A stretch of DNA of 64,000 nt from Alentia gelatinosa (Eukaryota > Annelida > Polychaeta > Phyllodocida > Polynoidae): NCBI GenBank assembly GCA_950022655.1, contig OX465579.1, forward strand, positions 137,401,118-137,465,117, given 5' to 3'. Made by a program: the position numbers and the translations under genes. Under the pieces are notes generated by a model. The model saw nothing but the letters and a program-made list of their open reading frames with translations. It searched no databases and was not told where the DNA came from. Below, in pieces: positions 32,269 to 44,023 of this stretch (the first letter of the stretch is position 1; every line of letters starts with the position of its first letter).

Positions 32269-34310
32269 CCCTGGTTGGTAGAACACTTGCTTTACACCTG
32301 TGGTGAGTTCAAAGTCAGTGATTATACAGTGTCAATCCAGTGTTTACCCCAGTGCAGTAGTCCCTGGCTGACCAGTGCTTATTCAAACCTGTGCTTGTTA
32401 CTCAGCACCTTGTGTTCTCCTCCCCTACTACCAATGGAAGGAGCACATTATAGGCACATGGCATGCCTTATATACAACAGACACTATCAATATAATTGAA
32501 AGATAGCTCCTATGTAATTCAAAGACTGTACAGCTCACTATGTTACATCCTCATACTCACCACTGTACGCTCTACCTCCTGACACTCACCATGTGACATT
32601 CACTATGTTTCTTGACTGCTTGACACTCTTGCCACCACCATCGGACACTAGCTGCTGTGTGACATTAACAATGGGATTTTTATTATGTTATACTCCCTAT
32701 GTATTGCCACAATGACACTGCATGTGACATCATAGTAGATGGCACTCACTATGTGACATCTTCTACGTGCCCATCCACCTACAATCCTGCCAGCCTGCCA
32801 ACCTGTCTACCCAGTCTAGTAGTCCATGAGCCAGACCAAAAGAAGGGACCATCTGAGTACCTTTGCTAGATGAGTAGGTCAAAGATCATTTAAATCAATT
32901 AAGCTCTGTCAATTCGTACTAAAGCCTAATCCCTGCTAACCACAGCCGTGAGCATGTGCAGAACGGGGCTAGCAAGTAAATATCTTGGGGGAGTGTGGGT
33001 CACTTTAGGGAGCCAATGACAGCTTGGTCTGTTTTTGAGGCATACCCACCTGTACCATCACAGTTCCGTTACACTGAGTTATAGGGTCCATGTTGCGTCC
33101 TAGAGACCGGTGCTGACAGCCATACACCAGAGAATAAGTAAGATAACCAATACAAAATAGATATCATCATTTACACAGGGTAATCTTACTGTATGGTGCA
33201 CGTTTTCGAACAAACACATTTACAAGACCAGGTGAGAGAATGTGGCCGAGCAATGAGCCATGTCAGGTAGGCTTATCCTGTTTATTTCATTCGTAGATAT
33301 GATTTGGATGGGGTCGTTTTTTTGGAACTCTGCATGTCGTGTGTCAGTGTGTGTATCTGTGTCTATGCTGTTGTGTTCATATTTTGTGAAAGACATCAGT
33401 CCTTGCACATCTTAATTAGAATTCTAACATGTGACCTTGTTTATTCCACTGGGGGTAGACCCTAACACATGGGTTTCGGAACAGTTGTATTCTATACAAT
33501 ACAAATGAAATGGTGTAATAACCTCACATATAGAAGAACACTACATTACATTCCCTTTCCTTCTCAGTATAGAAATATTTTTGTTTCATTCACATTTCTC
33601 ATACCAGTCCACATTTCTGTTCATATACCAGTTGGTTTTTTTTCAGTCCATGTTCAATCTGTTTCAGGTCATAATATATACCAATTTAAATACACACACT
33701 ATCCCAGTTCAAAGTCCTAGCTGGCAATTTTATTGACCATGATGGCCAACCTCGTGGTATAGGGTGAGGTTATGATGGTGTTGGTGTGGCTGTTCTAGGC
33801 AGGGCTGTTAGGAGGGACCGTCGGTGGGTCTCAGTTGACTTAATGATACAGTATAATGGTGCCCTGCTCCAGCCTACCTAACTCTTGTACAGGCTGATGT
33901 GGTTTAACAAATAAACTGTTTTGCCTTTACTTTGTATCATCCCTTGACCTTAGAGTGAGCTCATAATCCCCTGGCCTTCACGGTGTATCGCTCACACTCA
34001 GAGGTAGGTGATAATTTCCCTGCTGTTTTGGTTGATCTCCTGGAACAATTTGGCTCTCCTTGGCTCTGCATTTTGTGTCAGAATATACTTTCTGTGACAC
34101 CTTGTTTTGCCTATCCCTGTCACAAACATTTTCATCCAACAGGCATTTTCCTGGTGTCCCTCAAGGGCAAGCAAGAGGACCTCGTCCCTCATTGTGCATG
34201 GTACGATGAGTCAATCTCCTTGTAAAACAAGGAAGCCCACCACACAAAGTTCATCTTTCACACCCATGTAGTAGGACAACCATCGGTACCATCCAACAAT
34301 GTAGGAAAAT
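32269..34310. other. Intergenic, nothing recognised
   Basis: 32520-32770 is rich in CACTATGTGACATC-like words, a weak tandem pattern. No coding frame is supported. Confidence 0.4.
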
Positions 34311-34317
34311 AGGCCAT

Positions 34318-34950
34318 GTGAATGTTGACCTCAAGGGAGTTATATTGCAAAATGTTATTTCGTACAAATACTTGGGGGTCTATCTTGACCAAGGCCTTTC
34401 GTTCAAACTACATATCACGGAAACACTTAAAAGATTGACTTATCGATCTTACCAACTTGCAAAGATGAGATCATTTATTAACCTGAAATCTGCATTAACG
34501 GTATACAAAGCGTTTTTGATCCCATATTTCGACTACGGGGACGTGTTGTACGTCGATGGTAATAAATTTCTACTGAACAAGTTACAGATTGTACAGAACC
34601 AGTGCCTTAGAATAATCCTCAGAGCTCGTCCACGAACCAATATTTTTATCCTACATAAAGAAGCTAAAATTCCCTATCTATGTGAGAGAAGGAAATGCCA
34701 TTTGTCTAATTTGATGTATCAAAGATCCAGAATATCTTACTATATTGGTGAACGTACTGGTATAACGAGAGCAAGAGATGCACCTTTACTAAAAACGTGT
34801 CAACCAAATGGTAATTTTTACAAAACAAGTGTTGAGTATACTGGATCAATTTTATGGAATAGCTTTAGCCCTGAGACCAGAAATACCCCAACTTTTACCA
34901 TGTTTAAAAAACTGTCAAAAACGGTGATGTTAGAAAGCATACCAGTATAA
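34318..34950 (+). pseudogene. 5'-truncated LINE, C-terminal part of reverse transcriptase
   Basis: An uninterrupted 210-codon frame resembles the RT thumb and tail of CR1/Jockey-type LINE proteins: YKYLGVYLD, LKRLTYR, the conserved VYKAFLIPYFDYGDVLY, then TRARDAPLLKTCQPN and YTGSILWNSF. The polymerase palm with the catalytic aspartates is absent, so it is cut off at its 5' end. Lack of stops or frameshifts suggests a fairly young insertion. The first ATG is only the first methionine in the frame, not a native start. Confidence 0.85.
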
Positions 34951-35569
34951 AGTTCTTGATAAGGCTACCAAAACAGTGATGTTCGAAGGCTTACCAGCAT
35001 ATTGTTGTATATGAGGCATATGTATACCCATGGGTAATGTACACGTTGTGGCTATGATTGATTATTTCTTAAATCCAATGGTGTGGTAAGGCAAACAAAT
35101 ATAACAAAAATGCATAAATGAAATGAATGTATATTGATTGGGTATTAAGGTGGTGGGATGGGGTTTCACCGTGCCTGTCTTTCTTTCTGTATTTCTATAT
35201 ATCCATTATTTTATTCCATTGATGGTTATCAAATAACCAAAAGTACAACAAAACTCACTGTAATTACTAGCGATGATTCACCATATTTTGACTACATAGA
35301 CAAGTAAATGTTGTCAAATCCAACAATGTATAGTAAACTAAGACGATATGACACTGACCCGTAACCAGGGAACAAACAGTTATTGTGAAAAACCAAACTA
35401 TGGCACCCAATGAAAACCAGCAAGCAGACTACGCAGCTGATGGGTGGCCATCTTTATTGACCAGTTAAGATATGAAACGAACTTCTGTAGGATATCACAA
35501 AAACGTGTAACTGACAATGGATCAATAAAGAAATTGTATAAAAAAAACCCAAAAAACTTGCACTTTGAC
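34951..35569. other. 3' flank of LINE fragment
   Basis: AT-rich. Probably partly the LINE 3' UTR. No gene recognised. Confidence 0.4.
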
Positions 35570-36046
35570 TAGTCTTCAGTCCTCATATACTGCCTCAAGC
35601 TGATAAGCTCAGCATCCTTCTCCAATTCCAACTCTACTTGCTTAGTGGAAAGAGATGATGGGATGTTCTCTATTATTACCATCTCGACAAAGTCCATCTT
35701 GTCGCCACTCACATCAAACAGTCTGGTTTGTTAAGTCTGGACAGCACATCTGTGATATTTGCTTTTCCCAAGTAATACACTAATTTGTAGTTGTAATCTT
35801 GTAGTTGCAAAGCCCATCACTAAATACAAACCGAGGACTATATCTTGCCATGGATACATTCTAGAGGTTTATGATCAGTCTCTAACTCAAACTTGCAACC
35901 AAACACATACAACTTATACCTCTTGCAGGCCCAGACCAGGGCCAGCACCTCTTTCTTGGTCAGAGAGTATCTCCTCTCAACATCTGTTAGGTTATGCAAA
36001 GCATATGCCACTACTCTTCAGCTATCACCCTGTTGCTGAACTAAAA
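35570..36046 (-). pseudogene. Decayed Ty3/Gypsy RNase H region
   Basis: The minus strand reads VAYALHN, DVERRYSLTKKEVLALVWAC, KRYKLYVFG and LETDHKPLE, the hallmark order of a Gypsy RNase H domain, followed by a frame-broken DYNYKLVYY..KANITDVLSR connection to integrase. Stops interrupt it. The upstream side ends at the 36052-36166 miniature element. Confidence 0.85.
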
Positions 36047-36051
36047 AGGGT

Positions 36052-36166
36052 ATTCCACCAAGTTGGCGCTAGCCCCAGCAGGGTACCTTGTGGTTGCCTT
36101 GCGGTCGTCTGCAGCAGTTGCTGGCCCAAGTCTCATGTCGGCAGCGATGATCTGCTTGGCGGAACA
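36052..36166 (+). repeat. 115-bp miniature element with TTCCACCAAG ends, second copy
   Basis: Starts ATTCCACCAAG and ends CTTGGCGGAACAG. The interior aligns with 661-776 over its full length. It lies between the RNase H and gag-like remnants of a minus-strand Gypsy element, so it may have inserted into that element. Confidence 0.65.
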
Positions 36167-36339
36167 GCTAATAAAGTCTTCACTATAATTAAGTTATAAC
36201 CATGGCATCACTCAAAATACCCCCAACATGAAAAGCATGTTGTTCCTCTGGTTCCCCACTATCGGATGAGTTGATTCCTACATGGTATGCCTTGACCTTG
36301 GGCCTGAACTTTTCTTCCCTTCTGTTCTAGCCTGCTCTC

Positions 36340-36716
36340 TGATTTAGTGCAACACACCCACCAGCATATCCACCTCATCTGTGCCTCGACTGCCTCATAT
36401 GCACAGGCTATATCCTGAAAATCTTTCAGATTAGCATCAGCAAACCTATTATGGGCAGTCTTGTGTGTTTATGTATTTTTCAATCCACTGATCTCCTCCA
36501 CATCTTTAAACTCACAAGACAATAATTTATGGCAGAGCCTACATACACACTGGTCAATAGTCTCATGAGCATACTGCTCCAACTGATAAAATAATTGTCA
36601 TTCAGGTGGAACATCCACTGTCGGCATAAAACGTTTATCCAATATTTTGACACTTTTCTGTAGTGACAAGTCAGCGTCCGCAGGCAGGGATTTACCCCTG
36701 GACGCCCTGGAAGCAC
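36340..36716 (-). pseudogene. Possible Gypsy gag remnant
   Basis: On the minus strand, broken frames give LFYQLEQYAHETIDQCVCRL, LLSCEFKD and AHNRFADANLKDFQDIACAY, in the style of Gypsy gag (a FxxRxQ..GE.ID.Y...L..L...C.F.. pattern). Orientation and order agree with the RNase H remnant, with protease and RT missing between. Confidence 0.5.
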
Positions 36717-37119
36717 TTTGCCACTAGACCCCTGGCAACCTTTGTAAGTAGGTCTCCCTCACCCCCTCCCAACCTTTTTAATCCCATCCAGGTTGTCTCT
36801 GTAGTGCACGTGTTGTACACCCCTTCTCATCCCCACTATAATAGAGCCTAGATTCCCGCCCCCCACACCTCCACCCGCCGATTATGACCTGACATCACAA
36901 TGATATCTGATGTAACTATTAAGACATTGCTAGTCAATTAGGACCCTCTTTGACTATGTTGAATACACCCAGCAGTCCAGACCTATTTTGAAACGAAATG
37001 CAAATATGAATTTGTGTTTATACTATTCAACATGCTTACTCACACTGAAAGTTTGCACCAAAAGCCTCGGTAATGATCAATTGAACCAGATGAATATACC
37101 AGTTCTAATTAAAGACATA
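36717..37119. other. Short intergenic gap, nothing recognised
   Basis: No repeat boundary or gene recognised. Confidence 0.4.
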
Positions 37120-37278
37120 TAGTCAGGGGGCCAGTTCCCTGAAATCCTGTTATTTAAGGAGTTTCGTTCCATGGAAGTATAGCAGCAATTTTATTGTATC
37201 AAATGAAAGCTGAGACGTTGGCCATTCCAGATATGGTAGCCATTTTTCTGTAAATGTGTCCATTTGACCTTTTATTAG

Positions 37279-37298
37279 AGGTCAAAGGTCAAAGGTCA
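37279..37298 (+). other. Triple AGGTCA direct repeat (DR1)
   Basis: Three perfect AGGTCA half-sites follow each other with a single A between them. This is the DR1 arrangement bound by RXR/HNF4-type nuclear receptors in animals. Further DR1 pairs occur at 37628-37640, 37991-38003 and 38330-38342, and all are mirrored in the right arm. Binding is not shown. Confidence 0.6.
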
Positions 37299-39128
37299 TC
37301 AAATTTAAGAGGGTTTTGAAATTGAGACATATTTTGTGATTTCTCCAAAAATATTAAGTTGATTTCTTAGATATTTGGTAAATATATTAAGACACCATAG
37401 ACTCATAAGCCTTTGTCACCATCTTGATTTTGATCAAGGTCAAGGTCAGCAAATGGAATGTTTCCACCCAGAATTTCACCCAATTTTCGATAAGGACTTA
37501 CAATAGTTTTCATAACTTCTTGCAATATCATGTATTTCAACTTGAGTTATATATTTAGATGCCTGACAACATACTCTAGCGAAGTCCAAAAGATAGAATT
37601 CCCATCATGCACCATTAAGCCACAGCAAGGTCATAGGTCAACATATATGTTCATACAAAAGACCAACATAGGCCACTGAAATTGAGACATATTTTTTTAT
37701 ATCTCAAAAAGTATTTGGTGGATTTCTTAGATATTTAGCAAAATTATTGGGACACCACAGTCCTATCAGCCTGTGTCACCATCTTGATTTTTTTTCAAGG
37801 TCAAGGTCACCAAATGGAATGTTTCCTTCTGAAATTTCACAATATTTCCTCTAAAGGACTTATAATAGTTTCTATAACTTGTTCTAATATACCTATATTT
37901 CAACTTGATTAATATATTTGAATACCTGGCACCATGCCCTAGCAATGTCCTAAAGCAAGTCTTCCCATCATGCACCAGTAAGCCACAGTGAGGTCAAAGG
38001 TCATGGTATCTGTTCATACATAGGCCTCTGATGTTGAAACATATTTCGTCATATCTTGAAGAATATTTCACCGATCTCTTAGATATTTCACACAAAGATT
38101 GATATTCCATGGTACTCTAGGATTCTACAACAATCAAACATTTTTCCCAAGGTCAAGGTCACTAAAAGGAATGTTTTTGTCAAAATTTGACCAAATATTC
38201 AGTTAGAAATTATAGTAGTTTTTATAAATTGACTTAAAATACCTGCAATTTAACTTGCATCACATATTTCTAAAAATGATATCGGTACCTCACAATTGTC
38301 TTCCCATCATGCATCATTAAGTGACATTGAGGTCAAAGGTCAAGGTAAGATTCCATAGAAAATCACAAATACACCCAATCTTATAAGAAATTGAGATTGA
38401 AATTGAAATTGAGAATGTCTTAAGATATATTCAATGATAATCATGTTGAACCCTTCCGTATTTGACCAAAGGATGCATATTGTACAGTGCTATTGAGCTT
38501 TACCAAGGTCAAGGTCACCAAATAGAATGTTCTAGCCTGAAATCACACAGTTAATCAAATACTTTAGAACAGATAGGACCTGTTTTTAAAAGTATTCCTA
38601 AAACATTTTGTATATAACCTCATTTACCCAGAATTTGACAAGATACAGTTTGTAACTATGGTTTTCATAAGGTCCATATCATGGATTAGCCTATTTTCGC
38701 CTTTATTTAGCCTTTAATGTTTTTGACTTCCTGACCTTTGTTATTGTATTGTATAAGCTATAACTGTGCTAAGGTCAGAAATGAACCTTTGGCATATAAT
38801 TTGTCATTAGCGATATTAGCAACCACATTTTACTAATTTTAAGGAAATATATAATGGAGAATAGCTTAACAATGCCATATTCATTATTAGATCTGCTGTC
38901 AATATTAACTGTAATACTGATGCCACCAAATGTAGTTAGGTACACAACTCACCCTACTATTGTTGTGTCAAAGCATTGAACTCACTACCTGCACCAGTTC
39001 AAATGGCACAGACTAAGCTAGATTTCAGCAAAACTATTCTATCCAACTCATAGATGTTGCTCGATGCCAACCAGTAGGGCAGAAACCAAACTCATCTCAT
39101 CTTTCATATGCTTTGGTAATGATGTGCC

Positions 39129-39516
39129 TTAACTCTTTGCCTGCAGCACCCTCTTTCCCTGTTCACCTCTACACGGCAGGCATTGCCTCCCCAAATGACC
39201 CTGCTACAGCAGGCACCTTCTTTTGGAAATAGCAATGTCATGTGATGTGTCATGTGATTTAACTAATTTACCTTGGTGATTGATCATATTTTATTATACC
39301 AAATCAAATGTCAATATGCCTATTATAAATTGTCAAAATATCTTTTAAATAAAACATCATCTTTTTATCTATTGAATTTTGTATATATAAGCATCAATGA
39401 TTCCTCTGAGATGCCTTGAGGCATCTTCCTGCCATAGCCAGGGGAATGCCTGGAGGCATCTTCATGCCATAGCCAGTGGAATGCCTTGAGGCATCTTCCT
39501 GCTGTTAAAGGGTTAA
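39129..39516. mobile_element. PiggyBac-like MITE
   Basis: It starts TTAACTCTTTGCCTGCAGCA and ends TGCTGTTAAAGGGTTAA, i.e. TTAA duplications next to CYCTTT ends, the piggyBac signature. Inside are three direct repeats of GCCTTGAGGCATCTTC at about 35-60-bp spacing. It is nested in the interior of the 6.9-kb foldback element. Confidence 0.6.
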
Positions 39517-42500
39517 CTAACAATTATGTGAAAACTCAATTTAATGAGAGATGCTTTTTCCATAAATGTTAAATCACAAAAAAACTGAATAAATATATGA
39601 CTATATAGTTGATAAAAAGATATCTGAAGTGTCTTAGTTCAAATATACCTGGAGAACTGTTATTAAATCTGGACAGGTGAATCAATCATTGACATATTTA
39701 ACACATATCAAAACATATGAATGCTTGCACAAGGACAGCGGTGCTCCTGTATGATACAACAAGATCATAGCTGAGTGTGTAGTAAGGCTCTACTCCCTGG
39801 CATGGCTCCATACCTGCATGTCATGTCTAGGTACCCTGTGGATACCAGAAGGAGAGTGCTTTGGTTAGCTACATTAGTTGCTCCTAGGGTCACCTGCTTC
39901 ACATATGCATTCTTAAAGAAAGAGATGTCTCCACCATAGGCTGCTATTAAAGACCTCCCCCAAGATATAATTGTACCTCAATCTTAGGGTGGCAAAGGAG
40001 TTGCCCATGAACTATATGTAGAGTGTAGTCTTGTAGTGGGGCGAAAGTTGAGCAACATTGTAGCAGAAATATGGATGTAGATGGTGGGTTGCTGGAATCT
40101 TTTGGTGAAGGTTGAAATCAAGGTTGCTGTACTCTATGAGGCATCATCTATGTGCAGAGTGGCAATGGGTATGAAATCAAGCCATTGAAGATAAAGGTGA
40201 AAATACAATAGGGCTTTTTAAAGTAAAATCAACCTGGAGGATGGCTTCTGAAGAGTTCAGGATCCTGAAATATATTTAGAGGTTAAGGTAAGCCAGCCTT
40301 GCCTGAATGACGTTGAGGCTAATGTCAAGTCCTGCCAGAACCAGTCAGATTTCTCTCTTGACTATTGCCATCAATGGCTCCATTTTTAGGCCAGTATTGA
40401 TTTATTTGCGAGTAGTTTGAAGCTTGAGGCAGACAGACAGTTATTCCCCCGGGGATACAGATGAGTCTATGGTATTTCAGATGATTGGGACCTATTGCCT
40501 GAAGATGGTAGTCTTTCTTGATAAAGCTTTGGACCATTGCGGTGCTTATGCATATGACAAATACCTGATCATCATGGGTTGCCATGTCCCATTTCTATTG
40601 GGTGGTGGGGACCTACTTTTTTTCCTAGAGTAAACCAAGTGAGGTCTGTTTTTGTATCCTAAGAGATGACTATCATGCATATTTTATTCCTGAATGCCAT
40701 GAGGGCTTGGACAAGATGGATAACAAATATTCCTTCTGGCCTGGACCATCCACTTACTTATTTTACCATTTTTCGGCTTATTTTACCATTTTGGGACTGG
40801 TCCTTCTGAATACCATAGTCAATGTCTCTTGGCCAGTTTTCACATGAGAGGTTGTGCTTAGAGAGTAGATTGTGTCATGGTCCACCAAGTTGATGTGGTC
40901 ATGTTGGGCTAGTACCCATTGTTTAATGACTTTTGCTGGCATAGGCTTCAAAAGCCTAAAAGGCAGGTTGCTTCCAGGCCTCAGGGACAGTTGGGGTCAT
41001 GAGATGGGTAGCTAAATGTCTCTGTTTAATCCCACACTCAGAGCAAGGTGTTGTGGTATGAGGGAAGTTTCAATACATTTAAGCCCCGGTTCATGTGCTA
41101 CAAGGCCCAGTTTTATGCACCTTGCACATGGGCCTCCATCATGTCCTCCTTATGCAATTAAACTTTGTCTGTAATCTTGATTTTTGTTTTCGGTACAGGC
41201 TTAGACATGGCATTGGGAAGGCAACTGGCCAAGTGGGCAGTGAGAGAGTGATACTAAGAGCATATGTATGTGGTGGACACCTGCCCAAGCAATAGGCAGC
41301 TGACATTATGATGAGGCTGTGAGCCTACTCAGACCAACCTTCAACCTATTCAGTCATACTCCTGAGCATCCTTGAGGACTTCCTCAATGTAAAGCACCAT
41401 GAGAGGTATCCAGGCCAAGTGGAAGGAGTGTCTCTTCCACTGAAAACTGACCCCAAGAACACCCAGTTGTAATGCTTAAGTCTTAGCTGGGCTCAGAATA
41501 CAGAGTTGTGTGAAAATGACCTCAGGGCTCCAATTATAGCTAATACAGTATAAGTTATAGTTTCTAGGACCCCCTGACTAGGCATTTGATGTCCTCATTG
41601 CACTCAGCTGCCTCTACAATGGTGATAGACAGCAGGCTAGTTGTTCTTTGGGAAGTCCCTGAGCAATGGAAGGATGGCAGTTGATTCAAACTTTAGTTGC
41701 TTCTTCCTAATATATATGATCCTTTGAGTATAACAGAGATTCAATCTGGGTGAATTTGCCATTGATATAGGATGGACTTCTCCTCCAGGTATTGCATTTT
41801 AGTCAACCTGATAGTCTAAGTAGTGGGAGGACTGAGAGCAGTTTAGAACTAGATGAAAATGCCATTTATGTATGTGAATGTAGCTGCCCAAATGGAACAA
41901 GAAGGCATAACATCTGCAGTAGCTATACATAATAGACCATATAAACAGGAGAGTAAATTGCTGTATCTTCCTAACCCTTTACAGGCAGTGCTCTGTCACA
42001 TAGCCACATTGGTCAGGATGAGATATCACATCTCGCTGTCAATTCTACAATTTTCTTGGACTAACAGTGCTTAATATGGTTTTATAAGTACATTCTCTGC
42101 AAGTTTCATATTTTTAATCTATATAATTGCTTGATAGAAATGATGCCATCAAAAATATCCAAGAATACCATGCTGTAGATTATGATCCCTGGGACCCTAC
42201 AGGTGAATAAATATGTATTCGTTAATCTCTGATTTTACAAAGTGACCAAACCAGTAGAATATGACACTATTGTCTAGTGTACTCAGACATTGAACAAAAT
42301 TGTTCAAGGATGGCTATTGATCTCAGTATATGGTCTTATCAGATGGACACATAGTTGTCTGAATTCAATGCTTTATGACATGATCCATAATACATCTTCC
42401 TTAACCCATTCCAGTGGGTGATGCCTTTAGGCCTCAACTGTTCCATCATTAGAATGTCTGAGATGTTGCCTTTAGACATCTTCTGTTATAGTTTTGTTGT

Positions 42501-44023
42501 TGTCTAGAGGCATGATTTCCTAGATTAAAATATGTTTTTGGTAATAATATAAGATTGATAAATATGAATTGACAAACTATTGTAAGTCTCCAAATGCACT
42601 TCATTGAGATTTCAGGCTAGAACATTCTATTTGGTGACCTTGACCTTGGTAAAGCTCAATAGCACTGTACAATATGCATCTTTTGGTCAAATACGGAAGG
42701 GTTCAACATGATTATTATCAAATATATCTTAAGACATTCTCAATTTCAATTTCAATCTCAATTTCTTATAAGATTGGGTGTATTTGTGATTTTCTATGGA
42801 ATCTTACCTTGACCTTTGACCTCAATGTCACTTAATGATGCATGATGGGAAGACAATTGTGAGGTACTGATATCATTTTTAGAAATATGTTATGCAAGTT
42901 AAATTGCAGGTATTTTAAGTCAATTTATAAAAACTACTACAATTTCTAACTGAATATTTGGTCAAATTTTGACAAAAACATTCCTTTTAGTGACCTTGAC
43001 CTTGGGAAAAATGTTTGATTGTTGTAGAATCCTAGAGTACCATGGAATATCAATCTTTGTGTGAAATATCTAAGAGATCGGTGAAATATTCTTCAAGATA
43101 TGACGAAATATGTTTCAACATCAGAGGCCTATGTATGAACAGATACCATGACCTTTGACCTCACTGTGGCTTACTGGTGCATGATGGGAAGACTTGCTTT
43201 AGGACATTGCTAGGGCATGGTGCCAGGTATTCAAATATATTAATCAAGTTGAAATATAGGTATATTAGAACAAGTTATAGAAACTATTATAAGTCCTTTA
43301 GAGGAAATATTGTGAAATTTCAGAAGGAAACATTCCATTTGGTGACCTTGACCTTGAAAAAAAATCAAGATGGTGACACAGGCTGATAGGACTGTGGTGT
43401 CCCAATAATTTTGCTAAATATCTAAGAAATCCACCAAATACTTTTTGAGATATAAAAAAATATGTCTCAATTTCAGTGGCCTATGTTGGTCTTTTGTATG
43501 AACATATATGTTGACCTTTGACCTTGCTGTGGCTTAATGGTGCATGATGGGAATTCTATCTCTGGGGCTTTACTAGGGTAGGGTGTCAGGTAATTAGATG
43601 TATCATTCAAGTTGAAATACAGGCATATTAGAAGAAGTTACAGAAACTATTGTAAGTCCTTATCGAAAATTGGGTGAAATTCTGGGTGGAAACATTCCAT
43701 TTGCTGACCTTGACCTTGATCAAAATCAAGATGGTGACAAAGGCTTATGAGTCTATGGTGTCTTAATATATTTACCAAATATCTAAGAAATCAACTTAAT
43801 ATTTTTGGAGAAATCACAAAATATGTCTCAATTTCAAAACCCTCTTAAATTTGATGACCTTTGACCTTTGACCTCTAATAAAAGGTCAAATGGACACATT
43901 TACAGAAAAATGGCTACCATATCTGGAATGGCCAACGTCTCAGCTTTCATTTGATACAATAAAATTGCTGCTATACTTCCATGGAACGAAAAGCCACTTT
44001 TTCAGGGGCTGGCCCCCTGACTA

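Larger units (their letters stand above)
37120..44023. mobile_element. 6.9-kb inverted-repeat (foldback) element with 1.4-kb arms
   Basis: The left end TAGTCAGGGGGCCAG and right end CTGGCCCCCTGACTA are perfect inverses. Arms run about 37120-38545 and 42609-44023 and remain nearly identical: the same 69-codon frame occurs in both, at 37766-37975 minus and 43177-43386 plus. Each arm holds about four units of 352-361 bp, each with an extended half-site TCAAGGTCA and a pair of AGGTCA sites. The 4-kb interior has no recognisable transposase. ATA lies just outside both ends and might be a 3-bp duplication. No known class is assigned. Confidence 0.8.

Noticed and set aside
32101..32499. 132-codon plus-strand frame
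   Set aside because: Begins within the right arm of the 0.83-kb foldback element and has low-complexity ACTGTT repeats with no domain.
37766..37975. Identical 69-codon frame in both arms of the 6.9-kb element
   Set aside because: It reflects the near-identity of the arms. The frame is AT-rich, has no domain and spans repeat units.
40325..40585. 86-codon minus-strand frame in the interior of the foldback element
   Set aside because: Could be a transposase scrap, but I see no conserved motif, so no call is made.
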